The notes below the pieces were generated by a model. That model was not told where the DNA came from. It ran no database searches and saw only the letters and a list, made by a program, of their open reading frames with translations. Shown here piece after piece: positions 51,772-61,540 of a stretch of DNA of 64,000 bases; position 1 is the stretch's first letter; each line of letters opens with the position of its first letter. The position numbers and the translations under genes were made by a program. The stretch comes from Paraphaeosphaeria minitans. Its lineage: Eukaryota > Ascomycota > Dothideomycetes > Pleosporales > Didymosphaeriaceae. Location: assembly GCA_015832175.1 (NCBI GenBank), contig WJXW01000003.1, forward strand, positions 1,116,001 to 1,180,000. The letters are read 5' to 3'.

Positions 51772-52005
51772 GGCTGCTCCTTCACGACCTGCCCCTTCAC
51801 GACCTGCTCCTTCACGACCTGCTCCTTCCCTACTTCCTTCTCCTTCACGACCTGCTCCTTCCCTACTTCCTTCTCCTTCACGACCTGCTCCTTCCCTACT
51901 TCCTTCTCCTTCCCTACTTCCTTCTCCTTCCCTACTTCCTTCTCCTTCCCTACTTCCTTCTCCTTCCCTACTTCCTTCTCCTTCCCTACTTCCTTCTCCA
52001 CCACC
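51772..52005. repeat. composite minisatellite of 15-bp and 18-bp units
   Basis: A 15-bp unit CTCCTTCACGACCTG (three at the left, then alternating) and an 18-bp unit CTCCTTCCCTACTTCCTT. After three mixed 33-bp periods the 18-bp unit continues alone about six times. Both periods are multiples of three, leaving long open frames on both strands (LLLPYF on plus, GKEKEV on minus); neither has a supported start. Confidence 0.85.
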
Positions 52006-52124
52006 TGCCCTCCACTCTTACATCCAACCTCGTCGCTCACTGCATGCCAGCCGCACCCGCTGCACGCACGCTCTGCCTACCCAGATGCTAGGCACTCATA
52101 TGGCTAGCCCAAGAGTCGCCAACC

Positions 52125-54730
52125 ATGGCAGAAACCATCACCGTCAAGTCGCCGTCACTCTTTCTCGCGCCCAGCGATAAGAGCCCGGTTCGCGGGTCGA
52201 AGCCAGCCCAGCCACGCCATCCGCAGATGCCGCTGGGAAAGGAGCCTCTGAAAGCAGCAGCGTCCCATCCCACCGGCGTAGTCAAGCGCAAGCAGACCAA
52301 GAGCCGCAACGGTGCGTATCCATCTTCTTTGCACCCTACACCACCTACACCATCCAAACCATCCAAACCATCCAAACCACCTACACCATCCACACCATCT
52401 ACACCATCCACCCCATCCACCCCCCCTGTACGCTGACTTACCCCCAGGCTGCATAACTTGCAAAGCAAAGCGCCTCAAGTGCGACGAGACCAAGCCGACA
52501 TGCCAGCAGTGCTCACGACGCAGCGTCGCGTGCGGCGGCTACAAGAAAGACTTCAAGTGGCGCCCCTTCGAAGACGCGACCTTTGCCACCAAGACCGCCG
52601 GCAAGCCCAAGAAGAACTCTCCTCCCCCGACCTCAGCGCCCGCAGCCCACCATGGCTCTGCGCGGGACGCACACTTCGCCCACCATGTCCCGCCCACCTA
52701 CAGCACCCATCGCAGCACCTTCTACGCTGCTCCTCAAACTCAGCCCGCACTCCGATCCATACACGGGCTGCCCAACTTCCCGGGCCCTTCGCAGGCGCTC
52801 ATGACCAGCATGTTTGCCGTACCGCACCCCCAGCCGTTCATGATGGCCATGTCGCCCGTGGAGAGCTTTAACCCGGGCTCCGAAAGCACAAACAGCGTGT
52901 TCGACGCAGAAGGTGCCGACGACACGCGACCGAGTACGACGACCCTTGCGTCAAGTGTCTCTTCAGGCCAGTCGCCACGTTTAGTAGATCTTTTGCTTCC
53001 CGGTACAGATCTGAACAATCTACCGGAGGAGTACATGTCCTTCCGTGAGCAGCACGAGGCCTTTTATCACCCTACCGGGCTCACGCCTCCGGGAGATGCC
53101 ATGGACGAAGACGTCGAGGAAATACCGCGCGACTTCAATCAAGACGACGGGACGCTGCGGCTCCCTTCGCCTGCCCGGTCGGATCCATCAACTTCTTCGA
53201 CAGACTCGCTGGACAGGACGCTCTTCGCCCGGCCACGCCTCTCCATGACGTCGCCCGAGATGCTGACGCGGCGGTTCGACCAAGAGACGTGCGGCATCTT
53301 GTCAGTCAAAGACGGGCCAACGGAAAATCCATGGCGCACCCTCATATGGCCGTTGGCGCACAACTCGCCCGCCTTGTACCACGCAATGCTGTCCATGACA
53401 TCGTTCCACCAATCCAGGGACTCACCCGCGCTGCGCATCGAAGGGATAGATCACATGCGCACCGCCGTTCATGCACTAGCATCCGGCATTGAAAACATGC
53501 GTGTTGATGCCGCCATATCCACCACCATTGCGCTCGCTTTTTCCGAGTCGTGGGATCAGCACATAAGCACCGGCATCAACCACATCAAGGGCGCCAGGGT
53601 GCTCATCGATCGCGCCCTTGTGCAACACAGCCGCAACCCCGTGCGCGGCGACGAACTGACCCGCCTGAAGTTCCTATGCAACCAATGGGTCTACATCGAC
53701 GTCATTGCCCGCCTGACCTCTGCCGACACCGACGACTCGAGTGACTATGACAGTGTATTGGACAGTCTTCACATGGGAGAGAGCGACGCGTGCCAACTCG
53801 ATCCGCTCATGGGCTGCGCACAGACGCTGTTTCCCATTATTGGCCGTGTGGCAAACCTGGTGAGAAAGGTGCGACAGATGGACAACAACAGCCCCACCAT
53901 CATCTCCCACGCCATGGAATTGAAGCGACAGCTCGGGGACTGGATGCCACCCTCGTACATTGAGAACCCCGAGGACGAGACCACGAGCCCTCACGATGCC
54001 ATCAAGACAGCCACGGCGTACCAGTACGCAACCCTGTTGTATCTGCACCAAGCCGTTCCCGAGATACCCTCACTCCCTTCTGCAGTCCTTGCCCAGAAGA
54101 TCGTACGCGAGCTAGCCACTGTTGATCATCGTTCACGCCATTCAATCGTGCACATCTATCCCTTGACCGCTGCAGGCTGCGAGCTGGTCGATCCGGTCGA
54201 CCGAGAGTGGATATGTGACCGCTGGGAGAAGACGGCAGCGAGGATGAAGATTGGCATCATAGAACGTTGTTTGGAAGTCACCAAGGAGGTCTGGAGTCGC
54301 CGCGATACATGTGCAGCTGAAACCGCCCAAGATCGAGACATCAGTGGCAACATCTACTCTGCGACACCATCACTGAAACGTCACTTCAGCCACTCATCCG
54401 ATGATTTCGAAACCGCGGGAGACTTTTGCTGGCTCGAGCCGCCGGCGAAGGCCAGGGCGGTAGAATCCGTCTCGTCATTCGATGCTGAAGGAGACTTTGG
54501 CTGGCTGGATCCTGCGCCCCGCGAATCACCCCGGCGCGTGCCTGTGCAGTCGGCGATGAGTGGCGGCATGCGGCGATCCGAGGTCATGGGCACGGAGACT
54601 CTACCTTATGACTTCACTGTCAAAGGACGCCTGCACTGGTTGGGCGTTATGAAGGACTGGAATTGGGAAGGTTAGTCTTCGCATTGATCTTTGCTTACCT
54701 TTGCTAACATTGGCAGTTCTACTGGGATGA
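52125..54730 (+). CDS. Zn(II)2Cys6 transcription factor
   Basis: Three exons: 52125-52311, 52448-54670, 54717-54730 (807 residues). The start MAETITVKSPSLFLAPSDKS leads to a basic patch (VKRKQTKSRN), then the spliced binuclear cluster GCITCKAKRLKCDETKPTCQ, QCSRRSVACGGYKK with the C-x2-C-x6-C-x6-C-x2-C-x6-C spacing. A disordered linker follows and a fungal-specific transcription factor domain (about residues 340-640: LIWPLAHNSPALYHAMLSMT, HINHIKGARVLIDRALVQ and similar helices). Near the C-terminus a duplicated segment GDFCWLEPP / GDFGWLDPA occurs. Intron 1 (136 nt) contains a CCATCCAAA repeat. The last intron (donor GTTAGT, branch TGCTAAC) changes the end from WNWEG to WNWEVLLG. Target genes unknown. 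Confidence 0.88.
52325..52430. repeat. CCATCCAAA/CCATCCACA repeats inside intron 1
   Basis: About ten degenerate 9-bp units inside the first intron of the Zn(II)2Cys6 gene, between donor GTGCGT and acceptor CCCCCAG. Confidence 0.8.
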
Positions 54731-56755
54731 GAAATCCACCCACACACTTTATTGAGAAGGCTCAGATCCGCCTCACCGCCAACGTTTCACGCCTCACTCA
54801 AGCTTACATTCGTATCGCGTCTGCCGAAGGCGTTCCTTTGCTAGCGCGCTGACTACCTCACCACTGTACCATAGCGTTGGTCACCACCGGTATTTCCTGA
54901 GCGGGGTTATTTTTCTTTACCAGTTACCTTTGGCGTTTCCCGTTTTGCTTTCGCAGCGCTGTTTTTGCTACGCGTACATTCTGGAGTTCACGATGGACAT
55001 AGGCTGGGACAACGGTGCATAATAAACTGGTGTAATTTGTTTTGATATGGGTATCAGGTTGGGTTACGAAATCTGGTGGTTTCGGGATACGGGACACGGG
55101 ATATGGGTTACGACTGGGCTGGACAGGAGTATACAGGCACGGCACTACAGTACGATATAGCGACTAGACTACCATCTACACTGCGTTTTCGAGCAAGGAC
55201 ATGGCCATTACCAATCTCATCCCATATCACTAACGAGGGCATCTTCATGCAGCGCTGCACCAGGAATTTTCGCGACTACCTACCCCTTTCTCAACTCATC
55301 ATCTCTGTGTGGTGCCCATCTACCTACCCCTCCGACGACATGACTATGAGGCCGCGGCGCTGTGGAACGTTGTAGCGCGTTTCGTTTGCAGCACCACTCA
55401 ATGCATAGGCGCGCGTGCGCATAGTACCTACCTACCTACCGTGGCGGTTGTGCACTAGGTACGCCGCTGCACACTGGCAAGGTGCCCGCTGTAGCAATGA
55501 GCCTTGTCTAAGTAGGTACGTGGAACGAACGGGGTAAAGCGAACAAACGAGCCGGAAACAAAAATATACAAACAAACAAATAAAGAAGTAAAAAAAAGGG
55601 TAGTGGCGATAATAGCAGGGGACTGGCTGGGCTTGCAGTGTGAAGAGTGAAGAGTGTGAACAGTGTGGTGTGGGGGCGAAATCGGCTGCAGGTAACTGCT
55701 CTTTGTGAGATGACCTTGTCCGCATGCATGTACCCACAAAGAGGATTGCTGGTGGCTTTGTCCACGGCTTTGGTGAACTGTTGTATTCTGGGCGTCGTGG
55801 GTGTGTTTGATCGAGGGTGATTTCTGTTAGGTATGTAGACTAGACTAGGTAGGTAGACTAGGTAATCACATCATCGCTTTGACTTTCGGAGCTATCGACC
55901 TGCGGGAGCAAGACGGTCTTTTTTTTCGTTGGTGATTGGGTGACTGTGTCCCCCTTATCTCGACCTTTCTTTGTCTGGTTGCATTGGGATTGCTTGCTGT
56001 GCTTATTGTGCTGTGCTGTGCTGTGCTGTGCCGCAGATCGACAGATACCTACCTGCACGCTTCCCTCGGTGACAAACACGACAATGGATTGGATTGGCGC
56101 GGAAAGGGTGCCTGCGGGGATCCACGAGGGTTGTGCTGGGCTGGGCCGGGCTGGGTCCCGTGGTCGGCGCTGCATTGGGTGTACGATAGTGTGAGGATGG
56201 TGTTGGTTAGTAGGGATGGGATGGGATGGGTACCTGCGTGCATGGTGTAGCGTTGTGAGCAGACGCTGTCGTGGAACGCACAGGCATCGCGCTTCGGTGG
56301 TATCGCTGGGTTTGACGGGTCGGGGGGAGCGTGGCCGCGGCCGCGGCCGTTGTGCCGCCGTGTCTAGGATCTAGAATCGAAGAATGCTTGTTCCGACTGG
56401 TTTGCTTCTTCGGTCGATGCGTAGACGGATGGATGGTATCGAGAACACATCGGGTGGTGATGGTAAGGGTGGTATCCAGCTATTTATTGTACGCCTACTG
56501 ACCTGTACCTACGTATACACGCCACTCTACAACGTCATTACCGCACCTGCAACGCTCAACAGCACCTCAATGACACATTGGTGGCGTTCTCGCCCGACAT
56601 GTGTCTACTTGCGCCACTGCTCAGCACTCTTCCTCGCACAGCATGCGCGGGTGCAACTGTGACCCAGCGTCGTGACTGTATCCCTCCGTATTACCACCCT
56701 GCACGTTCCCGTCCCTCATGCACGAGCATCCAGCGTAACATCAGAACACCACCCT
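54731..56755. other. intergenic between convergent genes, simple-repeat-rich
   Basis: About 2 kb without a supported gene. Contains CTACCTACCTACC (55426-55440), TGTGCTGTGC pentanucleotide-type repeats (55997-56032), GGGCTGGGCCGGGCTGGG near 56136-56155, and GGCCGCGGCCGCGGCCG near 56332-56348. Confidence 0.55.
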
Positions 56756-57621
56756 CTAAGGAGGCACCTCCTTCCCCTCCCAATCCCAGCATCTTCCTCG
56801 CCCCTCAATCCCAACGTTCCGCACAACATCCACCAACCTCTCTGCCGCAAACTCCGTCTCGAACAACTTCCCCTCCTTGACACCGCCCCAGAAGTCCTTG
56901 CTGAACTCCGTCTTCACCGTCCCCGGATGCAGCGCCACACTCATCGCTTTGTCGCCAGAGACCGTCCGCAGATGGTTGTCGAACGTCTTGACGATCTGAT
57001 TGACGCCGGCTTTGGACGCACGGTACGAGTACCACCCGCCGAGTGCGTTGTCCGAGATGCTGCCCACGCGGGCCGACATTATTGCCATGGTAGCCGTAGA
57101 AGGGAGGCCCTGGAGGTCGTGCTCCCCGGGCTGGACGTGTCTCTTTTTGGGGAGCAAGGGAGAGAAGTGCTTGAGGAGCAGCATGGGGCCGAGCGTGTTT
57201 GTGCGCAAGGTGGCGAGGGCGGAGGAGGCGTCGATTTGGGCGGGGGATTTCTCGGCGTGGAGGATCCCGGGGACTAGCAAGGCGAGTTGGAGGTGGTTGC
57301 TGGGGGTTGGAAATCTTTCTTTGCATGCTGCAGCGGCGTTGGAGATTGTATCTTCATCTGTACCCAGAGCTTTAGTTGGGCGGTTTTGCGGTACGGTGCC
57401 TATGGTAGGTAAAGCGTCGGGTGATTACCTAAAACATCGAGCTCGAGCATCGTCAATCTGGTCTCATCTACATCTAAGCCGTCTAGGAGTTTTTCTCTCG
57501 TGCCGGTCCGGTCTTTGCGCGCTGTAGCTACTAGGGGTGCGTTTGTGGTCTGGAGGATTCGCCTAGCGAGGGCGAAGCCGATGCCGCGGGAAGCGGGGGA
57601 TACGAGCGACCATGGAACCAT
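56756..57621 (-). CDS. short-chain dehydrogenase/reductase
   Basis: Two exons: 57621-57429 and 57357-56756, one 71-nt intron (donor GTAATC, acceptor GTACAG); 264 residues. It starts MVPWSLVSPASRGIGFALAR; SxxSRGIG is the glycine-rich cofactor motif placed as in SDRs. Later features are MLELDVL, ALLVPGILH in the NNAG position, the serine region IMSARVGSISDN and the catalytic Tyr-Lys in GWYSYRASKAGVNQIV, then ALHPGTVKTEFSKDF. This is the C-factor-like branch of classical SDRs, cytosolic NAD(P)H oxidoreductases. Substrate not deducible. The catalytic Ser, Tyr and Lys are present, so it should be active. Confidence 0.88.
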
Positions 57622-58102
57622 TTTTCTTTTACTGTAGGACTAGAATGGGAGTGCAGAGACATGTTGAAGGTAGATCGATTCTGTGTACACATTGGTGGTC
57701 TGGTCGCGACGCGATCGATGATGACATGGCGTCCAGTGAGAATCGGCTAGAGCGGGAAGAGTTAGGGTGCCGCTTCCACTTGGTATGTGTGGGTATCGTT
57801 CTGGACGACCATTTCCGTCTTCTCTCAGAGAAATTGGATTTTAAACATGGGCACAGATGCGGCAGTGATGGTTTCTCTATCCCCCATTGCATTGACGAGA
57901 GTACCCAAAGAGGATGTTCTAGCGCCGCACCGCCCCAATTAATGAATCCTCAGCCTCATTGCTGCCTCTCACGTTACACAACGCTGGGCGCTTAGCGGGG
58001 TTTATCTCTATCCTAATGCCTCACACAGCTTCCCACTTCAGCTTCCCTCATCCCCATTGGGTTCTATTCAAGCTCTTCCCACGCCCGCTCGCAAGCCCGA
58101 CT
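57622..58102. other. intergenic between divergent genes
   Basis: 480 bases, probably promoters of the SDR and the IFI6-like genes. No gene seen. Confidence 0.5.
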
Positions 58103-58636
58103 ATGCGATCTTCCTTACTGTGCTCTTCCATTCTTCTCGCAGCACTCGCTCCCCAGCCTCAGGCGATGTCTTTCATCCCCAAATCAGCCAGGAACGTAAC
58201 TCGGGTCGCCGTAGGCGCAAAGGACTGGGTCGTAAAGAACCCCAAGACGACAGTCGGCGTTGCAGCCGCGCCCGTGGTTGGAATCGTAGCCGCGCCGTTG
58301 GTCCTGGGTGCCGCAGGTTTCACGGCTGGGGGCGTCGCCGCTGGTATGCTGCTTTTTCTTTCGTCTTCTGCTGCAGTGGGCTTAGGTTTTTTTTAACGAA
58401 TTGCAGGAAGCTTGGCCGCTGGCATACAAGCTGGCATCGGAAACGTCGCGGCGGGAAGTGTCTTCGCGGGGTTGACGAGTGCGGGGGCGGGAGGCGCAAC
58501 GTTGGCGGTTGTGCAGGGCATCGCAGGCGGTGCGGCGGCCGCAGTGGCGGGGGTCACGGCGTATGTGATGGAGAAGGTAAAGATCGAGAGTGAGGGTGGA
58601 AAGGGGAACGGGGAAGGGCTCCCGGCTAAGCTATGA
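58103..58636 (+). CDS. IFI6/IFI27 (ISG12)-like hydrophobic protein with signal peptide
   Basis: Exons 58103-58343 and 58407-58636 with a 63-nt intron (GTATGC to TTGCAG); 156 residues. MRSSLLCSSILLAALAPQPQ is a probable signal peptide. The rest is a glycine/alanine-rich hydrophobic protein: NPKTTVGVAAAPVVGIVAAP, LVLGAAGFTAGGVAAGSLAAG, IQAGIGNVAAGSVFAGLTSA and ATLAVVQGIAGGAAAAVAG. The GFTxxGVAAGSxAAxxQ(A/S) block is the hallmark of the interferon-induced 6-16 family, which also occurs in fungi where its role is unknown. Vertebrate members act in mitochondria or the nuclear envelope. Here at least three membrane helices are expected; the sorting signal suggests the secretory or an organelle membrane. 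Function is open. Confidence 0.8.
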
Positions 58637-61540
58637 TGCGACCATGCTAGGTACATGATGGACAGGGAAGCTGTGTCTCGCAGCAATAACGCTTTGGGTT
58701 CAGTATGTGGCTATAATGCATCAAATCAACTGGATTGCGTATGTACGTCTTTGGCACATTTCTATTCTAGACCTTCGCTCGTTCAACGCAGGCTCCGTGC
58801 CGGTGGCTGATGATGAGCTCACCACCAATCGCACTGACAGCTTTGTGTCGCCGCAAGGAAGGACGACGCAGACATTCACGTGGTAAGTTACATAACGAAC
58901 CACATTTGGTGAACGCGTCTGTGGGCGTGGATGTCTTGAGGTAGAAGAAGATTTGAACTGGCTTCACAATAGACTAGCTTTCCAAGAGACTACCGCTTCC
59001 TTATCGCTTCAACATAGTGCCAATCGAGACTGCTCCTTTCTCTCTTCATGACACGCAACTTCCGTTGTTCAGGACATGCCTCCTCGAGAAGGATCTTCTT
59101 CGAGTGGCCACAGCTGGAACGGATGATCCGAACCTGGCACATTGCTAGTGTATACTTTCTCTGTGGTTCTGGTTGTATTTGAAAACGATTGGGTTTGGAA
59201 TTCTGGTTGACTGTGGAATGAAAAGATGCAATGCATGAATCTCATGACGAGGAGCATACCGTAACCTGCGCCCTGAGCGTGCAGCTCATTGAATGTGTCT
59301 ACGAAGGCTCTTCCAAGTACGCAGATGTTCATTTGCTAAGTGAGCAATGTGAAAAATTCCCCTGCACAACTATGATTTTCCGTGCATTGTTTGCGCAATC
59401 AATTGCGAATCCATTTCTTACGAATCAGTCGGTGGACATCAGATCAGCCGGACATACCACGCCGCACACAGAGACACATTCTTGCCTAAGAGATCCCCAA
59501 TCCTGAAATGTTTCGCTGATTTGCTGGATGCTCCTTGCCCAGGTATAGCAAGCAGCATATGTGGTCTAACCCATCCAGCTTTCCAAAAGCAATGTTTGTA
59601 TAGCATGATTAGAAGATACTTCGATCTCTGTATCTGAACATTGGAAAAGGCCGAGACCTGGTTCAAATCGTCATAGCTGATTCTCGAGCACTATACACTG
59701 TTTTGAAAACACCATAGAGCTCAATTTTTTTCCCCATGAAGAGAAAGACAAGAGTAAAGGTTTGAGGTCGTATCGATACAAGTATGAGTTTAAGCCCCCA
59801 CGTGACGTCATGGCTCAAATCCATCAAGATTGAGTTGGTGCATTAACCTCATCCGCGCAGTCTCAACAGCTTCCATCAGCTAATGAATTACCGCCTTCTT
59901 TCCCGTCTGCCTCATAATGATATACTCTTACTAAGTTACCAACTTCGCATCCGCTCTACTATTTGCGAGTTTGTCTCCCTACTCTACTCACAATAGTACT
60001 GGGAAACAACTTTTTAACTAATCATTTATAAAGATCATGGATGGAAAGAGCTTTTTTCTCCTTGTTACTGGTCTCTGATAGCGGCATCAACCAGCGGAGG
60101 AGCGCAATCTGTGCTAGACCACAAAGATCTTGGTCACAGAGAGTATGCCCGATCGATCGGTTTAGTGGGAAGTTAATATACGCACAGTATCAAGTTTACA
60201 GGCCAAGATGGTAAGAAATTTTGATTGCAACAGACCAATGTACCGACTTACTTACAAGAGCTGATTTTTTAATTCTTTCGATTTCCCATGGGTACACGAA
60301 GCTGAGTTGTACGTTGGCCTTCAATCATCACATTCCCATTCAACCACCACAGGAACACTGCCAACGCCTAGCAAGCATACAACAGTTCATGAAATACTTT
60401 TTCCGCATCTAGATATTTGCCAAAGTCTTAGACGCTATTCCTTTCTCTCCTTTCCATCATTTTCTACGCATCGGATTCCAATCAAGATGAGATTCCCACG
60501 TAGAGACTGAGATTGAGATTGAGATCGCGTCTTTCTTCGATTACGTGCGATTGTCCTTGGCCCTGGTGCTATAATAGGACGGCAGGATCCACGCTCCGGT
60601 GACCCCTCTGATCCAGCCTGTAGGTACTGTAGTTCGCGTGAACTAAACAGCAACACCCAGTCCTCGCTGTGGAAAGTGCAATGATTCGACCAAGTCGATC
60701 CGTCGAGGTACCAGAGCCGAGAGAACGCTTCGCGCGCAGAGTTGTGCAACGCATAGAGCTGCTCCACAGGTTTGGTCAGAGCCTCTGTGGTGGTGAGCGT
60801 TCTACGGGGACAGTAAATGGTACCTGGCGTTTGGATCTTTTCGGTGCTGTTTCGTGTGTACTTGCATATCCGTGCTATCGTCCAACGCGTCAGAGCTCTC
60901 CCTAGCAAGTCCAGGTACGTCCGTAATTAAACCAACGAGTTCCCTAAGAGTGGAGTGCGGGCTCCAAACCGAATTTTGCCAAGGGCGCGAGTATAATCCG
61001 AGCGTCCAAAGACCCGCCTCTTTACTACGTTGGATGCACGCAATCCTGCCTGAGGATTTGTGGGCAAGAGTGTCAGAGGTTCGCACTCTAGTTCTGTTGG
61101 AATGGGAGCGGTGCGACAGCACGATGTTATGTCATGATTCTTCTCAAATTAAAAAATTATCGCAGTGTACTGCTGTGAACGGACTCCATTGCATCCAAGC
61201 GTATCCGTCTGTGCACGCTTGCAATGCGAACAGGTGAATATGCACATTCTACTCGGACTGGTCAGCAGACAACGCTACACTGAGATCACGGTTCAGGACT
61301 AGCTAGCGGACGTCTGCGAGTTTAGCCATGCTATTGATCATACATAGCCACCGCAGGACCAGCTAGTCATACCTACCTACCCCATGCCAAGCATTCGCAC
61401 AGCAACGCGCCGAAACCATGATATCGTATATCTCCTAGCGCTAGTGCAAAACGTGCATCGCATCTCCAACGAGGCAGAGGCAAAGATGCTTAAAATATCC
61501 AGAACAACGGCTATGAGAAAGCTCGAGCCGAAAACAGGCA
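58637..61540. other. 2.9-kb gene-poor region
   Basis: No complete gene is supported. At 59799-59810 CACGTG and TGACGTCA overlap (E-box plus CRE palindrome). Between 60500 and 61120 two minus-strand frames contain protein-like stretches (LRELVGLITDVPGLARES; LYALHNSAREAFSRLWYLDG) that could be a remnant of a transcription-factor-type gene, but I could not join them. CATACCTACCTACC occurs near 61370. Confidence 0.45.

Noticed and set aside
59799..59810. overlapping CACGTG/TGACGTCA as a regulatory site
   Set aside because: No gene start lies within about 1 kb on either side, so a role cannot be supported.
60435..61122. two overlapping minus-strand frames with protein-like stretches
   Set aside because: They could be a transcription-factor-type remnant, but I could not join them by a credible splice site and recognised no domain.
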